A DNA stretch of 64,000 nt, taken from assembly GCF_003234445.2 (NCBI RefSeq), contig NZ_CP126269.1, forward strand, positions 1,240,001 through 1,304,000, given 5' to 3'. The notes under the pieces were generated by a model that did not search any database, was not told where the DNA came from, and was given only the letters and a program-made list of their open reading frames with translations. Below, piece after piece: positions 17,627 through 27,628 of this stretch (positions within the stretch are counted from its first letter, which is position 1; every line of letters starts with the position of its first letter). Both the position numbers and the translations under genes were made by a program. Source of the stretch: Curtobacterium sp. MCLR17_036 (GTDB lineage: Bacteria > Actinomycetota > Actinomycetes > Actinomycetales > Microbacteriaceae).

Positions 17627-17977
17627 TCAGCTGGCGTCGGGCAGGGCACCCATGAGCTTCCACACCGCGGGGGTGAGCTCCGGGTGCTGCAGCGCGATCC
17701 GGCGCAGGCGGTGGTACTCCTCGCCGAGGGCCGTGCCCTGCCCCGACGCCGGGTGCGCCGACCACTGCGCGTTCCGCTTGCCGATCGCGTCGTCGAGGTC
17801 GACCGCGTCCGCGCGGAGGATGAGCACGACCTGCTCGTCGACGGTCGGCAGCGTCGGCATGAACTCCCACGGGTCCTCGCCCTGGCGGCTGCGGTGCTCG
17901 ACGAGCATCGAGATCTCCTCGGCGGCCTCGGCACGCAGCACTTCGAGGCTGCGCCCCGTCCTGCGGGACTCAGCCAC
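17627..17977 (-). CDS. Small conserved-looking hypothetical protein
   Basis: Soluble 116-aa protein that I do not recognise. It starts GTG-AESRRTGRSLEVLRAEAAEEIS and contains a mainly helical, charged sequence (PTLPTVDEQVVLILRADAVDLDD). The GTG at 17977 follows a G-rich stretch (GGGGGCACC); a TACGCT hexamer about 30 bp further upstream may be the -10. Only 19 bp separate its end from the class IV aminotransferase gene, so the two may be co-transcribed although that gene also has its own likely promoter. Codon third-position bias supports coding. Confidence 0.65.
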   Translation of the reverse strand: MAESRRTGRSLEVLRAEAAEEISMLVEHRSRQGEDPWEFMPTLPTVDEQVVLILRADAVDLDDAIGKRNAQWSAHPASGQGTALGEEYHRLRRIALQHPELTPAVWKLMGALPDAS

Positions 17978-18041
17978 GGTGCCCCCACAGCACGCCTGCC
18001 ATGCAACGAGCGTACGACACTTCGTCGGCCACACTGGACGG

Positions 18042-18566
18042 GTGACCCTGCGCGACGAGAGCAAGTCCCAGCACCCACGAGTGGTGGTCGTCTACCTGCT
18101 GCGCGACGGCGCCGCCGGCTCGGAGGTCCTGCTCGGCGAGAAACGCCGCGGCCTCGGCACGGGCCGCCTGGTCGGCCCCGGCGGCAAGCGCGAGCCCGGC
18201 GAGACGGCGGTCGAGACCGCCGTGCGCGAGGTGGCGGAGGAGGTCGGCCTGCGGGTCGAAGCCGCTAACCTGGAGGCCCGTGGCACGTTGGACTACCGGT
18301 TCCCGTTCCGGCCGTCCTGGTCCCAGGTCTCGGACGTGTTCGTCTGCCGCCGCTGGCAGGGGGAGCCGTCGGGGTCCGACGAGCTCGAGCCGCGGTGGAT
18401 CCCCGTGGACGCCGTCCCGTACGACGCCATGTGGGACGACGCGCGGTACTGGTTGCCGGGCGTGCTCGACGGCGGGAGCGTGCGGGCACGGTTCACCTTC
18501 GCCGAGGACGACGCGACGGTCGCCGGCTTCACCGGGACCGGTGTCGGCCCGGGGGCGGACGACTAG
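18042..18566 (+). CDS. Nudix hydrolase (MutT/MTH1-like)
   Basis: Nudix pyrophosphohydrolase of 174 aa. The complete Nudix box GGKREPGETAVETAVREVAEEVGL-type pattern (G-x5-E-x7-RE-x2-EE-x-G) lies near residues 48-70. The VVVYLLRDG start and the later WIPVDAVPYDAMWDDARYWLP segment resemble 8-oxo-dGTP-sanitising MTH1/MutT enzymes, but substrate choice is not readable. The GTG at 18042 is closely preceded by a CACACT -10-like element, so the message may be leaderless. Its stop overlaps the stop of the convergent small membrane gene by 4 bp. Confidence 0.87.
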   Translation: MTLRDESKSQHPRVVVVYLLRDGAAGSEVLLGEKRRGLGTGRLVGPGGKREPGETAVETAVREVAEEVGLRVEAANLEARGTLDYRFPFRPSWSQVSDVFVCRRWQGEPSGSDELEPRWIPVDAVPYDAMWDDARYWLPGVLDGGSVRARFTFAEDDATVAGFTGTGVGPGADD

Positions 18567-18850
18567 CGCGGCTGCTGCGTGCGGGTGCTGCCGGTGCGTG
18601 CCTCTTCGGCGGCGGCGATGACCTCGGCGTCGCCGCTCCGGCCGCCCAGGGGCCGCACGAAGAAGTCGATGATGCCGAACACGATCGCCCCGACCATCGC
18701 GAACATCGCCCACCCGACGAAGAGCCCAGCGGTGTTGCGGCCGTCGGAGGGGGCGAGCACGATGCTGGCCACGTAGAACCCGACCGTCAGCACGAGGAAC
18801 ACGACGACGACGGCGACGAGGACGCGGTGCCAGGTGATGCGGGGCTTCAT
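18563..18850 (-). CDS. Small two-TM membrane protein
   Basis: Predicted 95-aa membrane protein: TM1 at about residues 10-32 (VLVAVVVVFLVLTVGFYVASIVL), TM2 at about 42-65 (LFVGWAMFAMVGAIVFGIIDFFV), then a charged cytosolic tail. I recognise no family. The ATG at 18850 follows TATCCT by 7 bases, so a leaderless message is predicted. It converges on the Nudix gene with a 4-bp stop overlap, leaving no room for a terminator between them. The repeat-rich gap starts just upstream. Confidence 0.75.
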   Translation of the reverse strand: MKPRITWHRVLVAVVVVFLVLTVGFYVASIVLAPSDGRNTAGLFVGWAMFAMVGAIVFGIIDFFVRPLGGRSGDAEVIAAAEEARTGSTRTQQPR

Positions 18851-18936
18851 GCCGTCCAGGATACGCGGCGCCGCGGGGGTCCAGCTTCCTGGTTCCGCCG
18901 CCTGTGCCCGCCGCCTGTGCCCGTTGCCCGTGCCGC

Positions 18937-19105
18937 GCGTTCCGTCCCACCGCGTGGAGCGTTCTGTCCCGTCGCGCGGAGTGTTCCGTCCCGTCGCGTG
19001 GAGCGTTCAGTCCCACCGTGCGGAGCGCTCTGTCCCGTCGCGTGGAGCGTTCTGTCCCGTCGCGTGCAGCGTTCAGTCCCACCACGTGGAGCGTTTCGTC
19101 CCATC
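18937..19105. repeat. 22-bp tandem repeat array
   Basis: Seven full 22-bp units (18952-19105) after a partial one (18937-18951). The core is GTGGAGCGTTCTGTCCCG with variants CAGTCCCAC; unit starts are at 18952, 18974, 18996, 19018, 19040, 19062 and 19084. The period is near two helical turns and is not divisible by three. The array fills the first half of the 620-bp gap between two minus-strand genes. Confidence 0.92.
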
Positions 19106-19244
19106 GCGCGCGGAATGGGAAGCGGATCCGCGCGTGAGGAGTCGGAAGGAACGGCCTCCTACGCGCGGATCGACCGACCACGCGCGGAACGACCTCCGAC
19201 GCGCAGGGCGACACCGCGGCGGAGGGCACGCGTGCGCGCGGAAG

Positions 19245-19456
19245 GTGCGTGCGCATCGAGCGACGATCCACGTGTGGATCGACCGGTGCCCTGTCGCAGC
19301 ATGCACACGCAGACGGTGCGTGCGCATGCTGCGACGGACTACGTGTCGATCGACCGGTGCTCCGTCGGAGCATGCACACGCAGACGGCGCGTGCGCATCG
19401 TGTGACGGTCCACGCGTCGACCCGTGCCCCGTCGTGACATGCGTACGCCCGCACGC
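19245..19456. repeat. 71-bp direct repeat, about three copies
   Basis: Units start at 19245, 19316 and 19387 (the third diverged and about 70 bp). Shared blocks are TGCGTGCGCAT, GTCGATCGACCGGTGC and CATGCACACGCAGACGG. Copies 1 and 2 together form hairpins such as GCAGCATGC/GCATGCTGC (about 19297-19333). It lies downstream of the minus-strand membrane gene ending at 19472. Between this and the 22-bp array (19106-19244) I see only GC-rich unassigned sequence. No gene is supported in 18851-19471. Confidence 0.88.
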
Positions 19457-19471
19457 AGCGCGCCCGCTCGG

Positions 19472-21061
19472 TCAGCGGTCGGCGTGCCGTCCGTGCCGCT
19501 GGCCGTCCGTCGCGTCGGACCGGACGGGCGCGTCGGACCGGGCCGTGGTCCGGGGAGTCTCCGTGCGCGGGACGGGACGTGTGCGTGGACCGGTCCCCGC
19601 GCCTCCCGACCGCTGCTGCGGACCGGAGCGATCGCCGGACCGGACCACGGGGATGCGGCCGGTCGGGGTGGTCTCGACCTCGAGTCCGTCGCGGCCACCG
19701 GTGAAGACGTCACCGCCGGTGCGTTCGTCCTCCCAGCCGTCGTCCTGGTCGAGGATGCTCAGCGTGCCGGTCTCGGTGGACTCCAGGCCGTGGCGGGCGA
19801 GCTCGGCGTCGCGCTGCTTCCCGAGGAACTCGCGGTTGGCGGTGTTGGCGTCCTGGAACATGGTCGTGCGGCCCTGGACGATCGCGCGGATGCGGCGGCG
19901 CTCCCACCACTGCTTGCCGAAGTACATGAGCACGAGCCCGGCGAGCGCGTAGCAGCCCATCGTGATGAGCCCGCGCGCCGGACCGGGGCCGACGCCGTAG
20001 ACCTGGTGCTTGATCATGTCGACCATGCTCGAACCGACGACGACGTTGTTCAGCCAGGCGAAGGGCTCGGGCATGAACCACTTCGGGTAGGCGCCGCCCG
20101 AGGACGGCATCGACAAGAAGACGAAGCAGATCATCGCCGGGGCGGCGATGAACCGGCCGACGAAGTAGCTCAGCCCGTTGACGGCCAGGCCGATGGCGAC
20201 GATCCAGCCCCACGCGATGAGGACGAGTTCGATCCAGTGGCCGTGGATGGCGCCGACGACCGGACCCGCGAGGGTGTTCGTGATGACCGAGATCACGAGA
20301 CCGCCGACGACGATGACCGTCATGCGGGTGCGGTGGCGCAGCGGGCCGCCCATGATGCCGATGAACATCGCGACCATGTACCCGCCGATGCACCACGCGA
20401 GCATGACGTACATCGGGACCGTGCCGTACTCGTCCCACGCGGGCAGCGGGGCGAGCTCGGTGACCTTCGGGGTCGCGGCGCCGATGCCGGTCAGCACCGC
20501 TGTGAGCGTCGCCGGCACCAGGCTCGCGACCTGGAACTGGTGCGCGCTCGCCTTGAAGAACTCGTTCGTGGCGGGGTCGTAGGCCACGGACATCGACCCG
20601 GCGAGCACGTCGCGCTTCGCCGCGGCGAGGGAGTCGTAGGTGTGGAAGACGAACTCGCCGGGCAGGGCCTTCTGCACGGCGGCGACGAGCGTCGGGTCGC
20701 TGCCGATGAGCGCGACGGGGACGTCGTGCGGGTGCGGTGCGTGGAAGGCGAAGACGTAGCAGAGGCAGAAGCCGACGATGAAGAACAGCGGCATCCAGAG
20801 CTGCAGCCCGATGAGCTGCAGCGAGGGATGCAGGGTGGCGTACCAGCGGCGGTAGGCGCTGTGCTGCTGCGGCTCGGGCACCGGAGCCTGCCGACGGGGA
20901 GCCTGCCGGGTCGTCCCGGCGACCTTCGCCCCGCGGCGCGGCTTCGTCCCGCGGGCCGAGGGGCGGGTGGTCCGCTGCTTCGCAACGGACGGCGTCCGCG
21001 ACCCACCACCCCGGTCCGGGGTCTCGTCGGTCCTGGGGACGTCGTTCCGCGGCGTGCTCAC
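19472..21061 (-). CDS. Multi-pass membrane protein, YhgE/Pip or DUF3533-like
   Basis: Predicted 529-aa membrane protein. After a basic, disordered N-terminus (about 1-75) comes TM1 (LWMPLFFIVGFCLCYVFAF), an extracytoplasmic domain with PVALIGSDPTLVAAVQKALPGEF (about 115-200), then about five TM segments (210-390) and a hydrophilic, Arg/Thr-rich tail (400-529). The layout, one TM, an outside domain, then an ABC-2-like membrane bundle, fits YhgE/Pip or DUF3533 proteins; the exact family is uncertain. GTG 21061 is preceded by AGGAG at a 10-base distance. The tail runs to the 71-bp repeat region. Confidence 0.75.
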   Translation of the reverse strand: MSTPRNDVPRTDETPDRGGGSRTPSVAKQRTTRPSARGTKPRRGAKVAGTTRQAPRRQAPVPEPQQHSAYRRWYATLHPSLQLIGLQLWMPLFFIVGFCLCYVFAFHAPHPHDVPVALIGSDPTLVAAVQKALPGEFVFHTYDSLAAAKRDVLAGSMSVAYDPATNEFFKASAHQFQVASLVPATLTAVLTGIGAATPKVTELAPLPAWDEYGTVPMYVMLAWCIGGYMVAMFIGIMGGPLRHRTRMTVIVVGGLVISVITNTLAGPVVGAIHGHWIELVLIAWGWIVAIGLAVNGLSYFVGRFIAAPAMICFVFLSMPSSGGAYPKWFMPEPFAWLNNVVVGSSMVDMIKHQVYGVGPGPARGLITMGCYALAGLVLMYFGKQWWERRRIRAIVQGRTTMFQDANTANREFLGKQRDAELARHGLESTETGTLSILDQDDGWEDERTGGDVFTGGRDGLEVETTPTGRIPVVRSGDRSGPQQRSGGAGTGPRTRPVPRTETPRTTARSDAPVRSDATDGQRHGRHADR

Positions 21062-21113
21062 TCGGCGCTGTGCTCCTGGTCTCGGTCGGAGCGCCAGGAT
21101 ACGCCCGGACCCC

Positions 21114-22802
21114 TCAGGACCGACTGCGGGATGCCTGCGCGGAGTCCATCGCGAGTTCCTCGGCGTCCAGGGTCACGAGCACGCGGCGCATGACCTCCTC
21201 GTCGAGGTTCCCCTTCTCGCGTTCCTCGAGCACGATCTCGCGGCGACGGTCGAGCAGCTCGCGACGGATGTCCTGGATCTGCGCGCCCCGCAGCCGGGCC
21301 GGTGCGTTGCGCTCCTCGTCCTCGTCTTCCTCGGCGTCGCGGCGGAAGGTCTCGGCCTGCCGCTCCAACCGCGCCTTCAACCGGGTGACGACGGAGTCGA
21401 CGGCCTCGGACCCGTACTGCTTCGACCAGCTGCTCCGGCGTCGCTCGAGCAGGTCGATCGCCGCCTCGGTCGTGCGCTGGTTCAGGCGCATCTCGCTGCG
21501 GACGTCCTCGTCGTCCTCGTCGGGGTCCTGCACCTTGAGCGCCCGGATGACGAACGGCAGCGTCAGGCCCTGCAGCAGCAGCGTGCCGACGGTGACCACG
21601 AAGGCGATCACGAAGATGGTGTCCTGCGCCTTGATGTCGACCGGGTTGGCGACGACCGACACCGCGGCGGCGAGCGTCACCACCCCGCGCATGCCCGTCC
21701 ACGAGATCACGGTGAGTTCGCGCCAGTTCAGCTTCGGTTCGGCGGTACCGCGCATCCACCGCAGTGACGGGTGCCCGCGCGACAGTCGGATGCGCAGCGG
21801 TCGGAGCCACCGCCCGTTGAACCGGTTGCGCACGTACGACTCGAAGATGAAGAGCGGGCGCACCAGGATCACCACGACGAGCACGACCGCGGCGGCGGTC
21901 AGGGTCTGCGCCAGGCTCCGCTCGCTCTTGACGAGGTCCTGCACGACGGTGTTGAGCTGCAGGCCGATGAGCGCGAAGACGAAGCCCTCGAGGATGACGT
22001 CGATGCTCGTCCACAGCGGACGTTCCTGCAGGCGGGTCGCGTAGCCCTCCTTCGGCGAGTTGTAGCCGATGTAGAGGCCGGCGGTGACGACCGCGATGAC
22101 GCCGGAGCCGGACAGGTGCTCGGCGAGGATGTAGGCGACGAACGGCAGCAGGATGCTCATGATCGTCTCGACGACCGGGTCGTTGATGCGCATCCGGATC
22201 CAGTGCACGAGGACACCGAGCACGCCGCCGACCACCAGGCCGACCCCGATCGCGAGCCCGAAGATGCCGAGGTCCTGCCAGATGGTGAGCGAGGTGCCCG
22301 CGGCGATGAGGGTGAACACGCGCACCAGGGTGAGCGAGGCGGCGTCGTTGATGAGGCTCTCGCCGGACAGCACGGTCATCACCCGTCGGGGGAGTCCGAG
22401 CTTGCGACCGATGGACGCCGCGGACACCGCGTCCGGCGGGGCGACGATGGCGCCGAGCAGGATCGCGGCGGGCCAGTCCATGTCGGGGATGATGATGTAC
22501 GCCGCCAGCCCGACCGCGAGCGCGGTGAGGATGACGAGGAAGATGCCGAGTCGCCGGATCTGCTTGATCGACTTCCGGAAGCTCTGCCACGACACGTCGA
22601 GGGCGGCCGAGTACAGCAGCGGCGGCAGGATCACCGTGAGGATCACCTCGGAGTCGATCTCCATCGCCGGCAGCCCGGGGATGAACGACGCGGCCAGTGC
22701 CACGGCCGTCACGAGCAGGGGAGCGGGGAGTCCCTTCGCTCTCGCGAAGCCGGTCACCGCGAGCGATCCGATCAGCAGGATGAGGAGCTCGACGGTGTCC
22801 AT
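21114..22802 (-). CDS. Na+/H+ antiporter (CPA1 family)
   Basis: Cation:proton antiporter of about 562 aa with about 12 TM segments in the first 420 residues and a charged, coiled cytosolic tail. Family cues include GAIVAPPDAVSAASIGRKLGLPRR, LSGESLINDAASL with the ion-binding ND pair, and SWTGMRGVVTLAAA. It would exchange Na+ or K+ for H+ across the cell membrane for pH and salt balance. The ATG at 22802 (MDTVELL) was chosen because an SD-like GGAAGA lies a workable distance upstream; the in-frame ATG 22811 would abut it. Divergent from the phosphate transporter. Confidence 0.9.
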   Translation of the reverse strand: MDTVELLILLIGSLAVTGFARAKGLPAPLLVTAVALAASFIPGLPAMEIDSEVILTVILPPLLYSAALDVSWQSFRKSIKQIRRLGIFLVILTALAVGLAAYIIIPDMDWPAAILLGAIVAPPDAVSAASIGRKLGLPRRVMTVLSGESLINDAASLTLVRVFTLIAAGTSLTIWQDLGIFGLAIGVGLVVGGVLGVLVHWIRMRINDPVVETIMSILLPFVAYILAEHLSGSGVIAVVTAGLYIGYNSPKEGYATRLQERPLWTSIDVILEGFVFALIGLQLNTVVQDLVKSERSLAQTLTAAAVVLVVVILVRPLFIFESYVRNRFNGRWLRPLRIRLSRGHPSLRWMRGTAEPKLNWRELTVISWTGMRGVVTLAAAVSVVANPVDIKAQDTIFVIAFVVTVGTLLLQGLTLPFVIRALKVQDPDEDDEDVRSEMRLNQRTTEAAIDLLERRRSSWSKQYGSEAVDSVVTRLKARLERQAETFRRDAEEDEDEERNAPARLRGAQIQDIRRELLDRRREIVLEEREKGNLDEEVMRRVLVTLDAEELAMDSAQASRSRS

Positions 22803-22918
22803 GCCGTCCATTCTTCCATCGGCATGGTTCCGAAACTGAACGAGTGTGAAGGCCGGGTGAACAGGAGGTTGCCGACAGGGTTTGCCTCAGGGCGGTCTGA
22901 CTGGGACACTGGCCCGCG

Positions 22919-24174
<1,256 letters not shown>

Positions 24175-24175
<1 letters not shown>

Positions 24176-24231
24176 TGGGCATCGCGCTTGATGGACGCCG
24201 TTTCGCATTCCTCACGGTGGGAGCTCGCTGA
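24175..24231 (+). pseudogene. 18-codon remnant: partial duplication of the start of the next gene
   Basis: The frame reads MGIALDGRRFAFLTVGAR then TGA. Its DNA repeats the beginning of the next gene: GCTGATGGGCATCG at 24171-24184 recurs at 24227-24240, and TTCGCATTCCTCACGGTGG at 24202-24220 recurs at 24246-24264. It overlaps pitA and the next gene by TGATG at both ends. It could be a decayed tandem duplication or a translated linker that couples pitA to the membrane gene. Confidence 0.7.
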
Positions 24232-24527
24232 TGGGCATCGACTGGTTCGCATTCCTCACGGTGGCGCTCGTCGCGGTCGTCTCCGCGTGCTTCGTCGTCG
24301 CGGTCTACTCGGTCGGGCTCCGGCTCTGGAGCGCCGCCGACACCACGGCGGGGAAGTTCACCGTGAAGGACGACGGCACGATCGGCCCGGCCACCGTCGG
24401 CTTCCCGAACCCGGCCGGCGCCTCGGCGAAGGTCCGCGCCCTGCGGGCCCTGGCGATCGCGTGCTTCGTGGTGTGCGGCGCGGCCGTGCTGTACGGCATC
24501 TACCTCATCGTCCCGCAGTTCCACTGA
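24231..24527 (+). CDS. Small two-TM membrane protein downstream of pitA
   Basis: Predicted 98-aa protein with TM1 at residues 5-30 (WFAFLTVALVAVVSACFVVAVYSVG) and TM2 at about 68-94 (LRALAIACFVVCGAAVLYGIYLIV), with a polar loop of about 40 residues between. I do not recognise the family. Its ATG overlaps the stop of the duplicated mini-frame (TGATG), so translation depends on coupling with the upstream reading. Co-location with pitA suggests a role near phosphate transport, which is only positional inference. Confidence 0.75.
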   Translation: MGIDWFAFLTVALVAVVSACFVVAVYSVGLRLWSAADTTAGKFTVKDDGTIGPATVGFPNPAGASAKVRALRALAIACFVVCGAAVLYGIYLIVPQFH

Positions 24528-24563
24528 CGTCCGGGGCGCCGCCGGGGCACGGGCACCGGGGGC

Positions 24564-24628
24564 GCGCTTCGTGAGCAGAAGATGTCGGGTCAGGACCGGC
24601 GACCCGACATCTTCTGCTCACCAAGCGC
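24564..24628. terminator. Long hairpin, GTGAGCAGAA family, copy 2
   Basis: Inner perfect arms of 21 bp (24571-24591 and 24601-24621) beginning GTGAGCAGAAGATGTCGGGT, extended by GCGCTT/AAGCGC after one mismatch; loop of 9 nt. It follows the pitA operon. The next 100 bp (24629-24730) are low-complexity GCCCGCGCCGAGC-like repeats without genes. Confidence 0.8.
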
Positions 24629-24764
24629 CCGCGCCGAGCGACCGCCCGCCCGCGCCGAGCGCCCGAGCGCGCCCGCGCCGAGCGCCCGAGCGCGCCCGCC
24701 CCTTGTGCACACCCCGCCCCCCCGGTCCCGGACCGGCCGGACGGATCGGACTACCCTCGGAGCC

Positions 24765-26255
24765 GTGACCGGCAACGACGCATCCCAGGCCCCCGACCAC
24801 ACGACGACCCGCACCGAGAGTGACTCGCTGGGCTCGCGGGAGGTCCCGAAGGACGTCTACTGGGGCATCAACACGCTCCGGGCGCTGGAGAACTTCCCGA
24901 TCACCTCGGTGCCGATCGCGGTGTACCCGGACCTCATCGAGGCGCTCGTCACCGTGAAGCAGGCCGCGGCCCGCGCGAACCGTGCGATCGGCGTGCTCGA
25001 CGAGGAGCGTGCCGACGCGATCGACCGTGCCGCGCAGGAGGTACGGGACGGAGCGCTCCGCGACCAGTTCGTCGTCGACGTCGTGCAGGGCGGGGCCGGC
25101 ACGAGCACGAACATGAACACGAACGAGGTGCTCGCGAACCGGGCGCTCGAGCTCCTCGGGCGGGAGCGGGGCGACTACGCGTACCTGCACCCGATCGACC
25201 ACGTGAACCGCAGCCAGTCGACGAACGACACGTACCCGACGAGCATCAAGATCGCGATGATCTTCGGCGTGCGGCGGCTCATCGTGCAGCTCGAGGAGCT
25301 CTCGGCCGCGTTCGCGGAGCGGGGCAACGCGTTCGCCGACGTGCTCAAGGTCGGCCGGACGCAGCTGCAGGACGCCGTGCCGATGACGCTCGGCCAGGAG
25401 TTCACGGGGTTCTCGCACACCATCCAGGAGGACGCCGTCATGCTCCGGAAGGTCGTGCCGCTGCTCGCCGAGATGAACCTCGGGGCGACGGCGATCGGCA
25501 CCGGCATCACGGCCGACCCGCTGTACCGTGACGAGGTCCGCCGGCAGCTGCAGGAGGCCAGCGGCATCGACGTCGTGACGGCGCCCGACCTCATCGAGGC
25601 GACGAGCGACGCGGGCGCGTTCATGACGCTGTCCGGCACGGTGAAGCGCAGCGCGGCGAAGCTCTCGAAGATCTGCAACGACCTGCGGCTGCTGTCGTCC
25701 GGTCCGCAGGCCGGCCTCGGCGAGATCACCCTGCCGGCGCGCCAGGCCGGGTCGTCGATCATGCCGGGCAAGGTGAACCCGGTGATCCCCGAGGTCGTCA
25801 ACCAGATCGCCTACGCGGTCGCCGGTGCCGACACGACGGTCACCATGGCGGCGGAGAGCGGGCAGCTGCAGCTCAACGCGTTCGAGCCGATCATCGCGCA
25901 CTCGATCCTGCAGTCGCTGCAGTGGATGGCCCGAGGGTGTGCGACGCTCCGCGAGCACTGCGTCACCGGCATCGAGGCGAACGAGGCCCGGCTCGCCGCG
26001 CAGGTGGACACGAACGTCGGGGTCGTGACCGCGCTCACCCCGTACATCGGGTACGCGGCCGCAGCGTCGATCGCCCACACGGCGCTGACGACCGCGACGC
26101 CGATCTCGACGCTGGTGGTGGCCGCGGGGCTGATGGACGAGGACCAAGTGCAGCGGGTCCTCAGCCCCGCGCGGCTGTCCGGCATCGAGCTGGCGACCGG
26201 TGCGATCCCGGTCATCACCGAGGAGATGCTCGACGCCGAGGCGCGCAAGCGCTGA
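24765..26255 (+). CDS. aspA: Aspartate ammonia-lyase
   Basis: Fumarase/aspartase superfamily lyase of 496 aa that converts L-aspartate to fumarate and ammonia. The signature GSSIMPGKVNP is followed by VIPEVVNQIAYAV, which favours aspartase over class II fumarase; DVVQGGAGTSTNMNTNEVLANRA and HPIDHVNRSQSTNDTYPT are the other two conserved blocks. The N-terminal 20 residues (VTGNDASQAPDHTTTR) are extra and polar. The GTG start stands 7 bases after TACCCT (24752-24757), so the message should be leaderless. Monocistronic, facing the YihY gene. Confidence 0.9.
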   Translation: MTGNDASQAPDHTTTRTESDSLGSREVPKDVYWGINTLRALENFPITSVPIAVYPDLIEALVTVKQAAARANRAIGVLDEERADAIDRAAQEVRDGALRDQFVVDVVQGGAGTSTNMNTNEVLANRALELLGRERGDYAYLHPIDHVNRSQSTNDTYPTSIKIAMIFGVRRLIVQLEELSAAFAERGNAFADVLKVGRTQLQDAVPMTLGQEFTGFSHTIQEDAVMLRKVVPLLAEMNLGATAIGTGITADPLYRDEVRRQLQEASGIDVVTAPDLIEATSDAGAFMTLSGTVKRSAAKLSKICNDLRLLSSGPQAGLGEITLPARQAGSSIMPGKVNPVIPEVVNQIAYAVAGADTTVTMAAESGQLQLNAFEPIIAHSILQSLQWMARGCATLREHCVTGIEANEARLAAQVDTNVGVVTALTPYIGYAAAASIAHTALTTATPISTLVVAAGLMDEDQVQRVLSPARLSGIELATGAIPVITEEMLDAEARKR

Positions 26256-26294
26256 CGCACCGGCCCCGGCCCCGGCCCGGACCCGATCCGGGGG

Positions 26295-27380
26295 TCAGGG
26301 CAGCGGTGGCTCGCCCGCTCGGACCTGCTGCGCCATCGCACGGAGGTGCTGCTCGCCAGCGTCCGGCTCGTGCCCCGCGTCGTCGGCGACCCGAGCCGCC
26401 TCGGTCCGCACCTGCTTCGCGGCCGCGATGTCCGCGTCCCGCCAGCGCGCGAGCGTGAAGTTCCGGGTGACGTCGCGGAGCGGCAGGCGGATCGACTCGT
26501 CGGCCTCGATGCCGGCGAGCAGCTGCCGCATCCGGATCACCTCGGAGTCGAGTTCGCCGCCGACGACGAGCACGAAGTTCGAGATGTACAGGTAGACGAG
26601 CAGCAGGATCGCCCCGCCGAGCCACCCGTACGCCCGGTTGCCGCCGCCGAGGGTCTCGACGTAGACGGCGAAGCCGAGCGTCGCGAGCGCCCACGTGCCG
26701 ATCGCGAAGGCGGCGCCGGCGGACACCCAGCGCAACCGCGGCGTCTTGACGTTCGGGGTCGCGTAGTAGAGCACGGCGAGCATGACGACGAGGTCGGCGG
26801 CGAGCACCGGCCACTTCGCCACGTTCCACACGTCGTCGATCCACGGCGCCCACTCGAGCTGCCGGACCAGCGCCGCCGCGATCGTCGGCGTGCCGAGCAG
26901 GATGACGATCGCGATCGCGCCGCCCACCATGACGAGCAGGGTGACGAACAGCATCATGCTGCGGAACTTCCAGATCCGGCGCCCCTCCTCGACCTCGTAG
27001 GCGGTGTTCATCGCCCGGCCGAAGGCGGTCGCGTACCCGGACAGCGACCAGAGCGTCAGGACGAGGCCGATGGTGAACCCGAGCCACGGGTTGTCCAGCG
27101 TGAGCAGCTGACGGAGCGGTCCCTCGAGGTGCTCGGCGGTCTCCGGTCGCACGATGAAGCCGAGGACCTCGACGACGTCGGCCAGGCTGTCGCCCTGCCG
27201 GTCGACGACGGACAGCGCGGACACCACGGCGAGCGCGCTCGGGAACACCGTCAGCAACGCGAAGAACGTCAGCGAGGCGGCCGCGTCCACGACGCGGTGG
27301 CGGATCACCGAGTGGTAGGTACGCCGGACGACGGCGCGGACACCGGTCCGCGCGAGATCGCGCGACGCGCTGTCCGGCAT
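26295..27380 (-). CDS. YihY/BrkB-family inner-membrane protein
   Basis: Membrane protein of 361 aa with about six TM segments (residues 30-275). VDAAASLTFFALLTVFPSALAVVSAL near the N-terminus and AYGWLGGAILLLVYLYISNFVLVVGGELDSE are standard YihY/BrkB (formerly annotated RNase BN) signatures. The C-terminal 80 residues are charged and helical. The biochemical role of the family is not settled. A much longer upstream frame is open, but ATG 27380 is 7 bases after TACCGT on the minus strand and starts the conserved region, so this start was chosen. Confidence 0.87.
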   Translation of the reverse strand: MPDSASRDLARTGVRAVVRRTYHSVIRHRVVDAAASLTFFALLTVFPSALAVVSALSVVDRQGDSLADVVEVLGFIVRPETAEHLEGPLRQLLTLDNPWLGFTIGLVLTLWSLSGYATAFGRAMNTAYEVEEGRRIWKFRSMMLFVTLLVMVGGAIAIVILLGTPTIAAALVRQLEWAPWIDDVWNVAKWPVLAADLVVMLAVLYYATPNVKTPRLRWVSAGAAFAIGTWALATLGFAVYVETLGGGNRAYGWLGGAILLLVYLYISNFVLVVGGELDSEVIRMRQLLAGIEADESIRLPLRDVTRNFTLARWRDADIAAAKQVRTEAARVADDAGHEPDAGEQHLRAMAQQVRAGEPPLP

Positions 27381-27406
27381 GCGTCGTACGGTACCCGACA
27401 CCTGAC

Positions 27407-27600
27407 GGACGGGAGGCGCGGGGCGCGCCCGCCACGTGCCTCCCGTCCGGCCGCCGGTCGTGCCCGACAGCCGCTGCCGTCCTGTCCGCGGGAGCGACAC
27501 CGTCCCGCCACTGTTCGCCGTCCCTGCCACGAAGGCGACAGGTGTCCGCGGAAGGTCCGCGCAGAACTGTCGCTTTCGCGAAACAGCACCGCGCGGGGCG
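27407..27600. repeat. GGGAGGC hairpin plus a single copy of the TGTCGC element
   Basis: The arms GGACGGGAGGC (27407-27417) and GCCTCCCGTCC (27438-27448) form a hairpin of the dispersed family. Further on, ACGAAGGCGACAGG (about 27530-27543) and ACTGTCGCTTTCGCGAA (about 27576-27592) match the core of the arrays at 5.6 and 41.6 kb. No gene is supported in the 248-bp gap 27381-27628. Confidence 0.75.
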
Positions 27601-27628
27601 GAACCGCGCGGAACCGCAGGGCGGCGAC

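Noticed and set aside
17970..19454. 494-codon minus-strand open frame across the 22-bp and 71-bp arrays
   Set aside because: Its product is mostly repeat-derived Arg/Thr/Ala sequence, repeat periods are not multiples of three, and it overlaps the Nudix and small membrane genes.
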